From Candidatus Accumulibacter vicinus (GTDB lineage Bacteria > Pseudomonadota > Gammaproteobacteria > Burkholderiales > Rhodocyclaceae), in the NCBI GenBank assembly GCA_002425405.1, contig DIME01000087.1, forward strand, positions 1-12,912: a stretch of 12,912 bases of DNA. Reading direction: 5' to 3'. Below the pieces are notes generated by a model that was not told where the DNA came from, ran no database searches, and saw only the letters and a list, made by a program, of their open reading frames with translations. Shown here one piece after another: positions 6,249 through 12,912 of this stretch; position 1 is the first letter of the stretch, and every line of letters begins with the position of its first letter. The translations under genes and the position numbers were made by a program.

Positions 6249-7184
6249 ATGCCTACGCTCATTTGCGGCTCCATCGCCTTCGACAACATCATGGTTTTCC
6301 ATGATCGTTTCAAGAATCACATCCTGCCCGAGCAGATTCACATTCTCAATGTCGCTTTTCTGGTGCCCGAGATGCGACGGGAGTTTGGCGGTTGCGCGGG
6401 CAACATTGCTTACAATCTCAAATTGCTCGGTGGCGACCCCTTGATCATGGCCACGGTGGGCGACGATGCCGACCCCTATCTGGCGCGGCTCGATGACCAT
6501 GGCCTGACGCGCGCGTATGTGCGCCGGATTGCCGGAAGCTTTACCGCGCAGGCCTTCATTACCACCGACCTCGACGACAACCAGATCACCGCTTTCCACC
6601 CCGGCGCGATGATGTACTCGCACCTCAATCGGGTTGCCGATGTCGAGGGAGCGACGCTCGGCATCGTCGCACCCGATGGGCGTGACGGTATGCTGCAGCA
6701 CGCGCAGGACTTTGCGGCGGCAGCGGTGCCCTTTGTCTTCGACCCCGGTCAGGGCCTGCCGATGTTCTCCGGTGACGATCTGATGAACTTCATGCATTTG
6801 GCCAATTACGCCTGTTTCAACGATTACGAAGCGAAGCTGCTGTGTGACCGGACTGGCCGGTCGATCGAGCAGCTCGCTGGCGAAGTGGAAGCACTGGTCA
6901 TCACTCTGGGCGGTGCCGGTTCGCGAATTTATGCCGGCGGCCGCTGCCATGAGATTCCCTGTGTCCAGGCCGACGCCGTCGTTGACCCCACCGGATGCGG
7001 TGACGCTTACCGCGCGGGCCTGCTCTACGGAATTGCCGCCGGCTGGGACTGGGAGAAGATTGGTCAGCTTGCCGCGGTGATGGGCACCCTCAAGATCGCC
7101 CATCGGGGTGGCCAGAACCATCGTCCAAGCCGGGATCAAATCGCCAATCTGTTCGCCAGGGCTTTTGGCGCCGCTCTCTGGTAA
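6249..7184 (+). CDS. PfkB-family carbohydrate/nucleoside kinase
   Basis: A 311-residue ribokinase/PfkB-fold kinase that would phosphorylate a sugar or nucleoside with ATP. N-terminal MPTLICGSIAFDN is the first strand with substrate-binding aspartate D12. GGCAGNIAYNLKLLGGDPLIMATVGDD (48-73) is PfkB signature 1. DPTGCGDAYRAGLLYG (246-261) is signature 2, with the anion hole and catalytic base D252; the usual A of GAGD is C here. Members close to this one are often labelled adenosine kinase or ribokinase-like, but the substrate cannot be settled from sequence. ATG 6249 is chosen over a TTG at 6219 because it gives the canonical N-terminus and has GGAAAG just upstream. The gene is convergent with fur, 7 bases apart. 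Confidence 0.9.
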   Translation: MPTLICGSIAFDNIMVFHDRFKNHILPEQIHILNVAFLVPEMRREFGGCAGNIAYNLKLLGGDPLIMATVGDDADPYLARLDDHGLTRAYVRRIAGSFTAQAFITTDLDDNQITAFHPGAMMYSHLNRVADVEGATLGIVAPDGRDGMLQHAQDFAAAAVPFVFDPGQGLPMFSGDDLMNFMHLANYACFNDYEAKLLCDRTGRSIEQLAGEVEALVITLGGAGSRIYAGGRCHEIPCVQADAVVDPTGCGDAYRAGLLYGIAAGWDWEKIGQLAAVMGTLKIAHRGGQNHRPSRDQIANLFARAFGAALW

Positions 7185-7191
7185 GCGCTGC

Positions 7192-7659
7192 TCAGGAGGG
7201 CGTCTTGCTGCGCTCGCCGGCATGCCTGGGCGAAGTGCCATGATACGGGCATTCCGTCTTGGTGCATTCGGCGTAGAGATAAAGCGCGTGCTCGCGAATG
7301 ACGAAACCACGTTCCTTGGCAATCCTCATTTGCCGGCGTTCGATCTCGGCATCGTAAAATTCCTCAACGCGGCCGCAGTCTACACAGACCAGGTGATCAT
7401 GGTGCTGTCCGGGACTCAACTCGAAGACCGCCTTGCCTGATTCGAAATAGTGGCGCTCAAGCAGACCCGCCTGTTCGAACTGGGTCAGGACGCGATAGAC
7501 GGTGGCCAGGCCGATGTCCAGGTCTTCGGCGAGCAACAGCCGATAGACATCCTCGGCAGTGAGATGGCGGATCTCGGTCTTCTCGAACAGGGCGAGGATC
7601 TTGAGGCGTGGAATGGTGGCTTTCAGCCCCATGTTCTTGAGGTTGTCAGAGTTGCTCAT
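7192..7659 (-). CDS. fur: Ferric uptake regulator
   Basis: Iron-responsive repressor that binds Fe(II) and blocks transcription of iron-acquisition genes at Fur boxes. The 155-residue protein has the N-terminal winged helix (about 1-80; recognition helix around LATVYRVLTQF, 51-61) and C-terminal dimerisation/metal domain: HHDHLVCVDCGRVEEF (86-101) with C92 and C95, and ECTKTECPYHG with C132 and C137, the two CxxC-like pairs of structural-zinc-containing Fur. All expected ligands are present. ATG at 7659 has AAGG a few bases upstream. It is divergent from bamE, an arrangement also known for fur/omlA in Pseudomonas, and overlaps no gene at its 3' end. Confidence 0.96.
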   Translation of the reverse strand: MSNSDNLKNMGLKATIPRLKILALFEKTEIRHLTAEDVYRLLLAEDLDIGLATVYRVLTQFEQAGLLERHYFESGKAVFELSPGQHHDHLVCVDCGRVEEFYDAEIERRQMRIAKERGFVIREHALYLYAECTKTECPYHGTSPRHAGERSKTPS

Positions 7660-7693
7660 CGGCTTACCTTATCGGCTACGAAGGGAGGGATTC

Positions 7694-7708
7694 GGGTATG
7701 ATATACCC
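7694..7708. promoter_or_regulatory. Perfect 6-3-6 palindrome in the fur/bamE intergenic region
   Basis: GGGTAT-GAT-ATACCC is a perfect inverted repeat 35 bases upstream of the fur start. It contains TATGAT on the + strand and TATATC on the - strand, both resembling a -10 element, so it could be an operator or a promoter core shared by the divergent genes. It does not match the classical 19-bp Fur box (GATAATGATAATCATTATC). I found no convincing -35 partner on either strand. Confidence 0.4.
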
Positions 7709-7747
7709 TCGATGGCAGCCGCGCGGCACTGCCGCAAGGCTTTCCGT

Positions 7748-7765
7748 CGGATCGCACACGATCCG
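7748..7765. repeat. Inverted repeat in the bamE leader
   Basis: CGGATCG (7748-7754) and CGATCCG (7759-7765) form a perfect seven-base stem with a CACA loop, in the 172-base region upstream of bamE. The sequence CACGATCCG (7757-7765) recurs at 7815-7823, just before the bamE start codon. With no T-tract it is not a typical terminator; it could be a leader hairpin or protein site, or chance. Confidence 0.35.
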
Positions 7766-7831
7766 TCTTCCGGCGCGGCCGTGTCGCTTGCCATTGCTCG
7801 TATTGATCACTTACCACGATCCGACCTGAAC

Positions 7832-8314
7832 ATGATCTTTCCTCGCCTCGCCATTCCTGTCACGGTTCTCTGCACGCTGGCCGCTTGCTCGACGGTACCG
7901 CGCATCGTCAACGAATACCGGATTGACGTGCAGCAGGGTAACGTTCTGTCGCAGGAAATGGTTTCCCAGTTGCGCCCCGGCCTGACCAAGGATCAGGTGC
8001 GCTTCATTCTCGGCACGCCGGTGTTGACGGACATGTTTCACGCCAACCGCTGGGATTACTTCTATTGGCTGAAGAAAGGGAATTCGGGAGAGGTCGAGAC
8101 GCGCCGGTTTACGGTCTTTTTTGACGCCGACGGCAAACTGCGGAGTGTCGCCGGTGATGTGGCCCCGGTGCAATCCACCGACGCTGCAGCGGTTTTCGAG
8201 GTGCGCAACCGGGAAATCGATCTGGGCTCGCTGCCGGCAGATGGCAGTACGGTGCTACCGCCTCCGGACGGGCCCGGTTTCTTCGGCACGATCATGGAAA
8301 GCATGGGATTCTGA
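7832..8314 (+). CDS. bamE: Outer membrane assembly lipoprotein BamE (SmpA/OmlA)
   Basis: Lipoprotein subunit of the BAM complex, which inserts beta-barrel proteins into the outer membrane. The 160-residue precursor starts with a type II signal peptide, MIFPRLAIPVTVLCTLAAC, with lipobox LAAC and lipidated C19. The mature part carries the SmpA/OmlA fold: GNVLSQEMVSQLRPGLTKDQVRFILGTPVLTDMFHANRWDYFYWL (about 37-81), with its PGLTKDQVRFILGTP and RWDY signatures, then the RRFTVFFDADGKL strand. The C-terminal extension (about 113-160) is low in features. ATG 7832 places the signal peptide correctly; the frame is open far upstream without a plausible start. It is divergent from fur and one base upstream of dapB. 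Confidence 0.93.
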   Translation: MIFPRLAIPVTVLCTLAACSTVPRIVNEYRIDVQQGNVLSQEMVSQLRPGLTKDQVRFILGTPVLTDMFHANRWDYFYWLKKGNSGEVETRRFTVFFDADGKLRSVAGDVAPVQSTDAAAVFEVRNREIDLGSLPADGSTVLPPPDGPGFFGTIMESMGF

Positions 8315-8315
8315 C

Positions 8316-9122
8316 ATGGATGGATTGAGGATCGCGATCGCCGGTGCAGGCGGGCGCATGGGACGCATGCTGCTCGAGGTCACGCTGAAAGATGCTGCGG
8401 CGAAGCTGGTCGCGGCAATTGATCGGCCTGACGTTCCCGAACAGGGCAAGGATGCTGGCGAACTGGTGGGGATGCCCTGCGGTGTCCTGGTCAGCAGCGA
8501 TTGCGACGCCGGCATTGCCCAGGCCTCCTGCCTGATCGACTTCACACGCCCTGTGGCGACTCTCCAGCATCTCGAAATCTGCCGCCGCCATGGCGTGGCA
8601 ATGGTCATCGGTACCACCGGTTTCGACGCTGCGGACAAGGCGGCGATTGCTGCCGCAGCAGAGGATATCCCGGTGGTCCTGGCGCCGAACATGAGCGTCG
8701 GCGTCAACGTGGTTTTCAAGCTGCTCGATGTCGCGGCCCGGATTCTCGGCGAAGGCTACGATGTCGAGGTTGTCGAGGCGCATCACCGGCACAAGGTCGA
8801 CGCCCCCTCGGGGACCGCGTTGCGCATGGGTGAGGTGGTGGCACAGGCGCTCGGGCGGGAACTCAGGCAGTGCGCCGTCTACGCGCGCGAGGGAGTCACC
8901 GGTGAGCGGCCGCAGTCGAGCATCGGTTTTGCGACCATCCGCGGCGGCGACATCGTCGGCGATCACAAAGTGATGTTCTGTGGCACTGGTGAGCGCGTCG
9001 AAATCGGCCACAAGGCGGGCAGTCGCATGCCGTATGCCTTGGGAAGCCTGCGTGCGGCGCATTTTCTGGCGCAGCGGAAATCCGGCCTGTTCGACATGCA
9101 GGACGTATTGGGCCTGCGCTGA
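8316..9122 (+). CDS. dapB: 4-hydroxy-tetrahydrodipicolinate reductase
   Basis: NAD(P)H-dependent reduction of 4-hydroxy-tetrahydrodipicolinate in lysine and meso-diaminopimelate synthesis. The 268-residue length is standard. The N-terminal Rossmann signature is RIAIAGAGGRMGRMLLE (5-21). IGTTGFDAADKAAI and APNMSVGVNVVFKLLD belong to the nucleotide-binding/hinge part, and EAHHRHKVDAPSGTALRMGE (154-173) holds catalytic H156, H157 and K160 and the substrate-binding SGT loop. The C-terminus carries GFATIRGGDIVGDHKVMFCGTGERVEIGHKA. ATG at 8316 is one base after the bamE stop, so the two are probably translationally coupled. All active-site residues are present. Confidence 0.96.
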   Translation: MDGLRIAIAGAGGRMGRMLLEVTLKDAAAKLVAAIDRPDVPEQGKDAGELVGMPCGVLVSSDCDAGIAQASCLIDFTRPVATLQHLEICRRHGVAMVIGTTGFDAADKAAIAAAAEDIPVVLAPNMSVGVNVVFKLLDVAARILGEGYDVEVVEAHHRHKVDAPSGTALRMGEVVAQALGRELRQCAVYAREGVTGERPQSSIGFATIRGGDIVGDHKVMFCGTGERVEIGHKAGSRMPYALGSLRAAHFLAQRKSGLFDMQDVLGLR

Positions 9123-9162
9123 GTCGCCGCCCGATCAAGCCGCTGGCAGGTGCCGAGCAGAG

Positions 9163-9639
9163 ATGTTCGAGGTCGTCCTGGTCCACCCGGAAATCCCGCC
9201 CAATACCGGTAATGTGATCCGCCTGTGTGCCAATACCGGTGCGCGCCTGCACCTCGTCGAACCGCTCGGCTTCGCGCTGACCGAAGCCCGCCTGCGGCGC
9301 GCCGGCATGGACTACGCCGAATTGGCGAGCGTGCAGATTCATCCCGACTGGACCCACTGCTGTGCGGCTCTGGCTGCACTTTCGCCGCCGGGGCGGCGTT
9401 TTGCACTGACCACCCAGGGGACCCGCCGTCCTGCCATGGCCGATTTTCGGGTCGGCGATGCGCTGGTCTTCGGTTGCGAAACGCGCGGACTGCCGGTAGA
9501 AATTCTCGCCGAGTTTGCTGTCGAGCAACGCCTGTGCCTGCCGATGCGGCCAAACAATCGCAGCATCAACCTCTCCAATGCTGTCGCCGTGACGGTGTAT
9601 GAAGCCTGGCGGCAGATCGGCTACCTCGGCGCCGTATGA
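9163..9639 (+). CDS. trmL: tRNA (cytidine(34)-2'-O)-methyltransferase TrmL
   Basis: SPOUT-class enzyme that 2'-O-methylates the wobble base of tRNA-Leu isoacceptors. At 158 residues it matches the small, stand-alone TrmL size. Motifs: MFEVVLVHPEIPPNTGNVIRLCANTG (1-26), with the N-T-G-N and R contacts of motif 1; DALVFGCETRGLP (motif 2, SAM site); and LPMRPNNRSINLSNAVAVTVYEAWRQ (motif 3, the trefoil-knot end). ATG 9163 follows an AGCAGAG stretch, a weak ribosome binding site. It lies 40 bases after dapB, probably in the same transcript, and is convergent with gpsA 32 bases away, with no obvious terminator in that gap. Confidence 0.94.
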   Translation: MFEVVLVHPEIPPNTGNVIRLCANTGARLHLVEPLGFALTEARLRRAGMDYAELASVQIHPDWTHCCAALAALSPPGRRFALTTQGTRRPAMADFRVGDALVFGCETRGLPVEILAEFAVEQRLCLPMRPNNRSINLSNAVAVTVYEAWRQIGYLGAV

Positions 9640-9671
9640 ATCCGGCGGGTGAAGGGACAGAGCATCGCGCG

Positions 9672-10658
9672 TTACCTGCCCTCGAAACCGATGTCCCGTT
9701 CCATCAGCGCGGCGACACCTTCGATCGGCGTCACGCTGCCGTCGAGCAGCGTACAGACCCAGTCGGTAATCGGCATCTTGACGCCGAGTGCAGCGGCGCG
9801 GCGTTGCACCTCGTGCGCGGCAGGCACGCCTTCGGCAACCTGGCCCAGTTCATGGGTAATCTGATCGAGAGGCTTGCCGGTGGCCAGCAACAGGCCCACG
9901 CGCCGGTTGCGTGAGAGGTCGCCGGTGCAGGTCAGAAACAGGTCGCCCATTCCGGACAAGCCCATGAAGGTGTCGGCATGTCCCCCCAGCGCCTTGCCAA
10001 AACGGGCGATTTCGTGCAGCCCACGCGTCATCAGGGCGGCGCGGGCATTCATCCCCAACCCGAGACCGTCACAAACGCCGGTGGCGATGGCCATGACATT
10101 CTTGACGGCACCGCCCACTTCACCGCCGATCACGTCGTCACTGGCATAAATGCGCAGCCGCGGCCCACGCAAGGCTTCGGCACAGCGCAGTGCGAAGTTC
10201 GCGTCGGTCGACGCGATCGTCACCACCGTCGGCAAATCGTGAGCCAGTTCATCGGCAAAGCTCGGCCCTGTGAGTACGCCGCACAAGCGTTCGCCGAGCA
10301 CTTCGCGAACGACCTGGTGCGGCAGCAGTCCAGTCCCCTTTTCCAGGCCCTTGCAGACCCAGAGGAAGGGCGTTTCGACCTCGACATCGCGCAGATGCTG
10401 CAGCGCAGTACGCAAACCAGCCAGAGGTGCAGCGATGATCATCAGCTCGGCATCCTTGCTGGCTGCCGAAAAATCAGCCGTCGCCCGCAGCGAAGCAGGA
10501 AAGCGATGGCCCGGCAGGTAGCGGCTGTTTTCACTGGCCGCCTGCATGCGTGCAGCCTTTTCAGGATCGCGTGCCCACAAGCTGACGGAATGACGGTGGG
10601 CAAAGGAGATCGCCAGGGCAGTACCCCAGGCACCGGCACCCAGAACCGCGATTTGCAT
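9672..10658 (-). CDS. gpsA: Glycerol-3-phosphate dehydrogenase [NAD(P)+]
   Basis: Reduces dihydroxyacetone phosphate to sn-glycerol 3-phosphate, the backbone for membrane phospholipids. The 328-residue protein starts with the Rossmann motif MQIAVLGAGAWGTALAISFA, contains FLWVCKGLEKGTGLLPHQVV (K103), LTGPSFADELAHDLPT, and GGAVKNVMAIATGVCDGLGLGMNARAALMTRGLHEI with catalytic K186, followed by FMGLSGMGDLFLTCTGDLSRNRRVG, all diagnostic. An ATG 12 codons upstream is in frame, but 10658 is chosen: it begins at the nucleotide-binding strand and follows a purine-rich GGAAAGGGGGAAG ribosome binding site. The gene follows an unrecognised ORF on the same strand by 48 bases and may be cotranscribed with it. 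Confidence 0.96.
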   Translation of the reverse strand: MQIAVLGAGAWGTALAISFAHRHSVSLWARDPEKAARMQAASENSRYLPGHRFPASLRATADFSAASKDAELMIIAAPLAGLRTALQHLRDVEVETPFLWVCKGLEKGTGLLPHQVVREVLGERLCGVLTGPSFADELAHDLPTVVTIASTDANFALRCAEALRGPRLRIYASDDVIGGEVGGAVKNVMAIATGVCDGLGLGMNARAALMTRGLHEIARFGKALGGHADTFMGLSGMGDLFLTCTGDLSRNRRVGLLLATGKPLDQITHELGQVAEGVPAAHEVQRRAAALGVKMPITDWVCTLLDGSVTPIEGVAALMERDIGFEGR

Positions 10659-10706
10659 TGCACTTCCCCCTTTCCGATCCAGTGGTGTCAACAATCACGC
10701 TGCCAA

Positions 10707-11219
10707 TCAGTCATGCAGTCTTTCCCTTTCCGGACCCCGTGGGGCGCCTGCCGGGATCATGAAAAGGTCTTGGTGTGCATCGACGTGCCGCGGTGACGCG
10801 CGAAGATGGCCAACCTTCAGCCGGTCCTTGTGTGTGGCCAATAACGCCAGGCTTTGTTCCACATAAGCATTTGAAGACAGCTCGCCTGCCGCGTAGCGTC
10901 GGAGGAGAGCCAGCCAGCGTGTGTGGATGGCACAAGGCATGTGCCTGTCGCCACCCGCGATCGGGCAATCCGGGCAGCGCGTACTGGCCAGGGAACTGAT
11001 GGCCGCCTGTTTTTGCCACTGCTGGCGATACTGTCTGGCATTCGCCTCAATCCACGCCAGTGCACGCATCTCCCTTTCAGCGGCAGGAAAGCGCTCGACA
11101 TGCGCTTCGATGGCAGAAAGCTGTTGGCGGAAAAACTCGGCATCGGAGCATTCCTGATTCGGGGAATCACCCACAAAACGGGTAATCAGCGCAAGGGTGG
11201 GGTCATCTACGATGTACAT
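10707..11219 (-). CDS. Hypothetical protein with a CPxC...C cluster, 170 aa
   Basis: I do not recognise a named family. The protein is soluble-looking, rich in helices and charged residues, with a short cysteine group in the middle: RCPDCPIAGGDRHMPCAIH holds C82, C85 and C96 with H93 and H99 nearby, which could bind a metal. N-terminal MYIVDDPTLALITRFVGD is compact; the C-terminus is Pro/Arg-rich. ATG 11219 has AGGA eight bases upstream (AGGAAATGT); an in-frame ATG 15 codons earlier at 11264 is less likely, because it would fall at the -10 element of the promoter candidate (11263-11268). The gene lies 48 bases upstream of gpsA on the same strand. Its presence before gpsA suggests an operon, but says little about its job. 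Confidence 0.72.
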   Translation of the reverse strand: MYIVDDPTLALITRFVGDSPNQECSDAEFFRQQLSAIEAHVERFPAAEREMRALAWIEANARQYRQQWQKQAAISSLASTRCPDCPIAGGDRHMPCAIHTRWLALLRRYAAGELSSNAYVEQSLALLATHKDRLKVGHLRASPRHVDAHQDLFMIPAGAPRGPERERLHD

Positions 11220-11262
11220 ACATTTCCTGCCTGGCGTCGGCATGCAAGTGGCGGACGCATAC

Positions 11263-11292
11263 AATATAGCAGATAATGGTGCGGTGCAACAA
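11263..11292 (-). promoter_or_regulatory. Candidate sigma-70 promoter for the 170-aa gene and gpsA
   Basis: Read on the - strand, TTGTTG (11287-11292) and TATATT (11263-11268) are separated by 18 bases, and the -10 is preceded by TGC, an extended -10 arrangement. The -10 lies 43 bases upstream of the ATG at 11219. The site is next to the transposase relic, so the promoter may have been formed or kept at that junction. This is a pattern match only. Confidence 0.45.
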
Positions 11293-11317
11293 AAAACTTT
11301 CTGGGCAACGGCAAACA

Positions 11318-11516
11318 GGTTATATCGTTCTCGGTAACCGCAAGACCAGTTTGAGCGGCGCTTACCATGCCCTCGACTTCGCCAAGTACGGCTCGCGCTA
11401 CTTGGCCGCGTTCGCTCATCGCTTCAACCGGCGATTTCATCTCGAGACGTTTCCCGGCTGGCTTCTCGTGGCTACGCTCGGAACGTTGCCTCCGTCGAGG
11501 CGAAGGAGCTTGCTAA
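11318..11516 (+). pseudogene. IS1595-family transposase C-terminal relic, frameshifted
   Basis: The + strand reads IVLGNRKTSLSGAYHALDFA and on through KYGSRYLAAFAHRFNRRFHLE, the characteristic C-terminal block of IS1595-group (DDE, ISXO2-like) transposases, which normally reads close to VNTVLGNLKTSLSGTYHA..KY..RYLAAFAYRFNRRFDL. Around 11480 the frame breaks: shifting by one base gives ERCLRRGEGAC then TAA (11514-11516), matching the usual PER.LR.AE..C end of these proteins. So this is the last 65 or so codons with one frameshift. The N-terminal two thirds, the catalytic DDE residues and both terminal inverted repeats are missing. The remnant ends directly against the nhaD stop codon (11517-11519, opposite strand). 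The left edge is approximate. Confidence 0.82.
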
Positions 11517-12794
11517 TCAGGCCTGATATTGGAGCAAGTAGGCACCCGCCCCAGCGAAGTAGCCGATCAGAGCCAGCCAACTGATCTTCTTCACGTACCA
11601 GAAGAAGTGAATCTTCTCCAAGCCCATGGCAGCGACGCCCGCTGCCGAACCAATGATGAGAATCGAACCACCTGTCCCCGCGCAGTAGGCAAGGAACTCC
11701 CAGAGGAAGTGGTCAGTCGGGTATTGCTCTAGGCTATACATTCCCATCGACGCTGCGACTAGCGGGACGTTATCGACCACTGCGCTGACGATGCCGATGA
11801 TCAGGACGATCACATCCTGCCGCCCCACGGTCTGATCCAGCCATTGCGCTAGTGAAGTCAGGATATGAGTATGCTCCAAGGTGGCGACGGCAAGCAGGAT
11901 GCCGATGAAGAACACGATGGAACTCATGTCGATGCGGCTGAGAGCATGTACCAGTGTCAGGTGCTGCTTGCTTTCGCTCTCTTTCTTGCGATGGACCAGA
12001 TCGCCGACCAGCCAGAGGATGCCCAGACCGAACAGAATGCCCATGAAGGGTGGCAGATGGGTGATGGTCTTGAATGCAGGAACGGCGACCAGAATGCCAA
12101 TGCCCATGAAGAACATCAGATTACGTTCAAAGTCGGTGGTATCCAGGCCATGATCACTCGCGCGTATTTGCGGCGACTCGACAGGCTTTCCGCGCAGGAC
12201 ATAAGCCGTCACTGCCAGCGGAACCACCATGCTTAACATCGCGGGGATGAAGACCGACTTCATGATGGCCAGTGTCGTGATCTGGCCGCCGATCCAGAGC
12301 ATGGTGGTGGTCACGTCGCCAATCGGAGACCATGCACCACCCGAATTGGCTGCAATGACGATGATGCCTGCAAAGAACAGACGGTCTTCATGCTTGGCGA
12401 GTAGCTTCCGCATGAGGGAAATCATGACGATGGTAGTGGTCAGGTTATCCAGCACCGAACTGAGGAAGAACGTCACAAAGCCGACCAGCCACATCAGCGA
12501 CGACAGCCTGGTTGTACGAATACGTCTAGTAATGACTTCAAAGCCGTTGTGAGCATCGACGACTTCCACAATGGTCATGGCACCCATCAGGAAAAACACG
12601 ATCTGGGCTGTTGCCATGACGGATTCGCTCAGTTCTTCCCCGACCTTGTGGGCATCGCCCCCAGCCAGTGCATAGATCGTCCAGAGCAGCCCTGCGCCTA
12701 CCAGCGCAGAGGCAGACTTGTTGATCTTGATCGGATGCTCCAGTGCGATGGCGGCATAGGCAATGACAAATACGATGACGAGCGAAGTCAGCAT
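11517..12794 (-). CDS. nhaD: Na+/H+ antiporter NhaD
   Basis: Inner-membrane antiporter of the ion-transporter superfamily that exports Na+ (or Li+) in exchange for H+, supporting salt and pH tolerance. The 425-residue protein has about 11-12 hydrophobic segments. Signature stretches are FFLSSVLDNLTTTIVMIS (about 109-126, D116/N117), IAANSGGAWSPIGDVTTTMLWIGG (147-170, with S151 and D160), GIVSAVVDNVPLVAASMGMY in the C-terminal half, and GTGGSILIIGSAAGVAAMG, the paired half-helix motifs expected for NhaD. ATG 12794 begins at the first membrane helix and has GAGGA about 10 bases upstream. Its GC content appears lower than the gpsA-dapB block, which may reflect membrane codons or acquisition. The 3' end meets an IS relic, but the C-terminus (IGYFAGAGAYLLQYQA) looks complete. 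Confidence 0.94.
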   Translation of the reverse strand: MLTSLVIVFVIAYAAIALEHPIKINKSASALVGAGLLWTIYALAGGDAHKVGEELSESVMATAQIVFFLMGAMTIVEVVDAHNGFEVITRRIRTTRLSSLMWLVGFVTFFLSSVLDNLTTTIVMISLMRKLLAKHEDRLFFAGIIVIAANSGGAWSPIGDVTTTMLWIGGQITTLAIMKSVFIPAMLSMVVPLAVTAYVLRGKPVESPQIRASDHGLDTTDFERNLMFFMGIGILVAVPAFKTITHLPPFMGILFGLGILWLVGDLVHRKKESESKQHLTLVHALSRIDMSSIVFFIGILLAVATLEHTHILTSLAQWLDQTVGRQDVIVLIIGIVSAVVDNVPLVAASMGMYSLEQYPTDHFLWEFLAYCAGTGGSILIIGSAAGVAAMGLEKIHFFWYVKKISWLALIGYFAGAGAYLLQYQA

Positions 12795-12912
12795 TTCAAC
12801 AATCCTCGAGTTGATCTTTGGGTAGCTATGGACAAGCTTCAGGCCAATTGTGACAACAACGCGTACTGCACGGCTTGGGCGTGACTATTGTTTAACCAAA
12901 AATGGGAAATCC

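Noticed and set aside
6165..7322. A 385-codon - strand frame across the PfkB kinase gene and into fur.
   Set aside because: It overlaps a well-supported kinase gene and the 3' end of fur, and has no recognisable motif.
9640..9671. Possible bidirectional terminator between convergent trmL and gpsA.
   Set aside because: No stem of useful length and no T-tract can be seen in these 32 bases.
9978..10796. A 272-codon + strand frame opposite gpsA.
   Set aside because: It is antisense to a diagnostic GpsA sequence and has no domain features.
12795..12912. Possible gene or promoter upstream of nhaD.
   Set aside because: No ORF of note. TTGTCA on the - strand lacks a -10 at proper spacing, and the TTGTGACAA near 12848 is too short to call an operator.

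Overview
The window looks like chromosomal DNA of a betaproteobacterium, probably of the Rhodocyclales (Dechloromonas/Accumulibacter-like). The evidence is the order aroQ-accB-accC-prmA-(zinc-ribbon/DUF3426 protein)-PfkB kinase, followed by divergent fur / bamE-dapB-trmL, together with GC-rich codon use. The placement is inference from gene order and protein character; no database search was run.

Positions 1-1865 are an accessory segment with visibly lower GC. It holds the end of an integron cassette array: a GNAT acetyltransferase cassette with a complete attC site (437-508), then a cassette for an unrecognised 116-residue protein whose attC (890-949) stops exactly where its last core half-site should be. 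There the sequence changes into the 5' part of a group II intron (from 950), of the kind known to target attC sites (group IIC-attC). No reverse transcriptase or domain V follows, so the intron looks dead. After the remnant comes a gene for a 129-residue protein made of two ClpX-type C4 zinc-binding modules with no ATPase. No integron integrase is visible; it would be expected beyond the left edge.

Positions 1909-7184 are a housekeeping block on the + strand: aroQ (shikimate pathway), accB and accC (biotin carrier and biotin carboxylase of acetyl-CoA carboxylase), prmA (methylation of ribosomal protein L11), a membrane-anchored zinc-ribbon protein, and a PfkB-family sugar/nucleoside kinase. 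The tight spacing suggests one or two operons.

Positions 7192-9639: fur (- strand) lies back to back with bamE-dapB-trmL (+ strand), covering iron regulation, outer-membrane assembly, lysine/peptidoglycan precursor synthesis and tRNA modification. The intergenic region has two palindromes that may be regulatory.

Positions 9672-11219 (- strand) hold gpsA preceded by a cysteine-containing hypothetical gene with a plausible sigma-70 promoter. Positions 11318-11516 are a frameshifted C-terminal relic of an IS1595-family transposase ending directly against the stop codon of nhaD (- strand), a Na+/H+ antiporter.

I did not find a clearly new multi-gene system. The most noteworthy part is the left end: the cassettes, the attC/group II intron junction and the tandem ClpX-zinc-finger protein.
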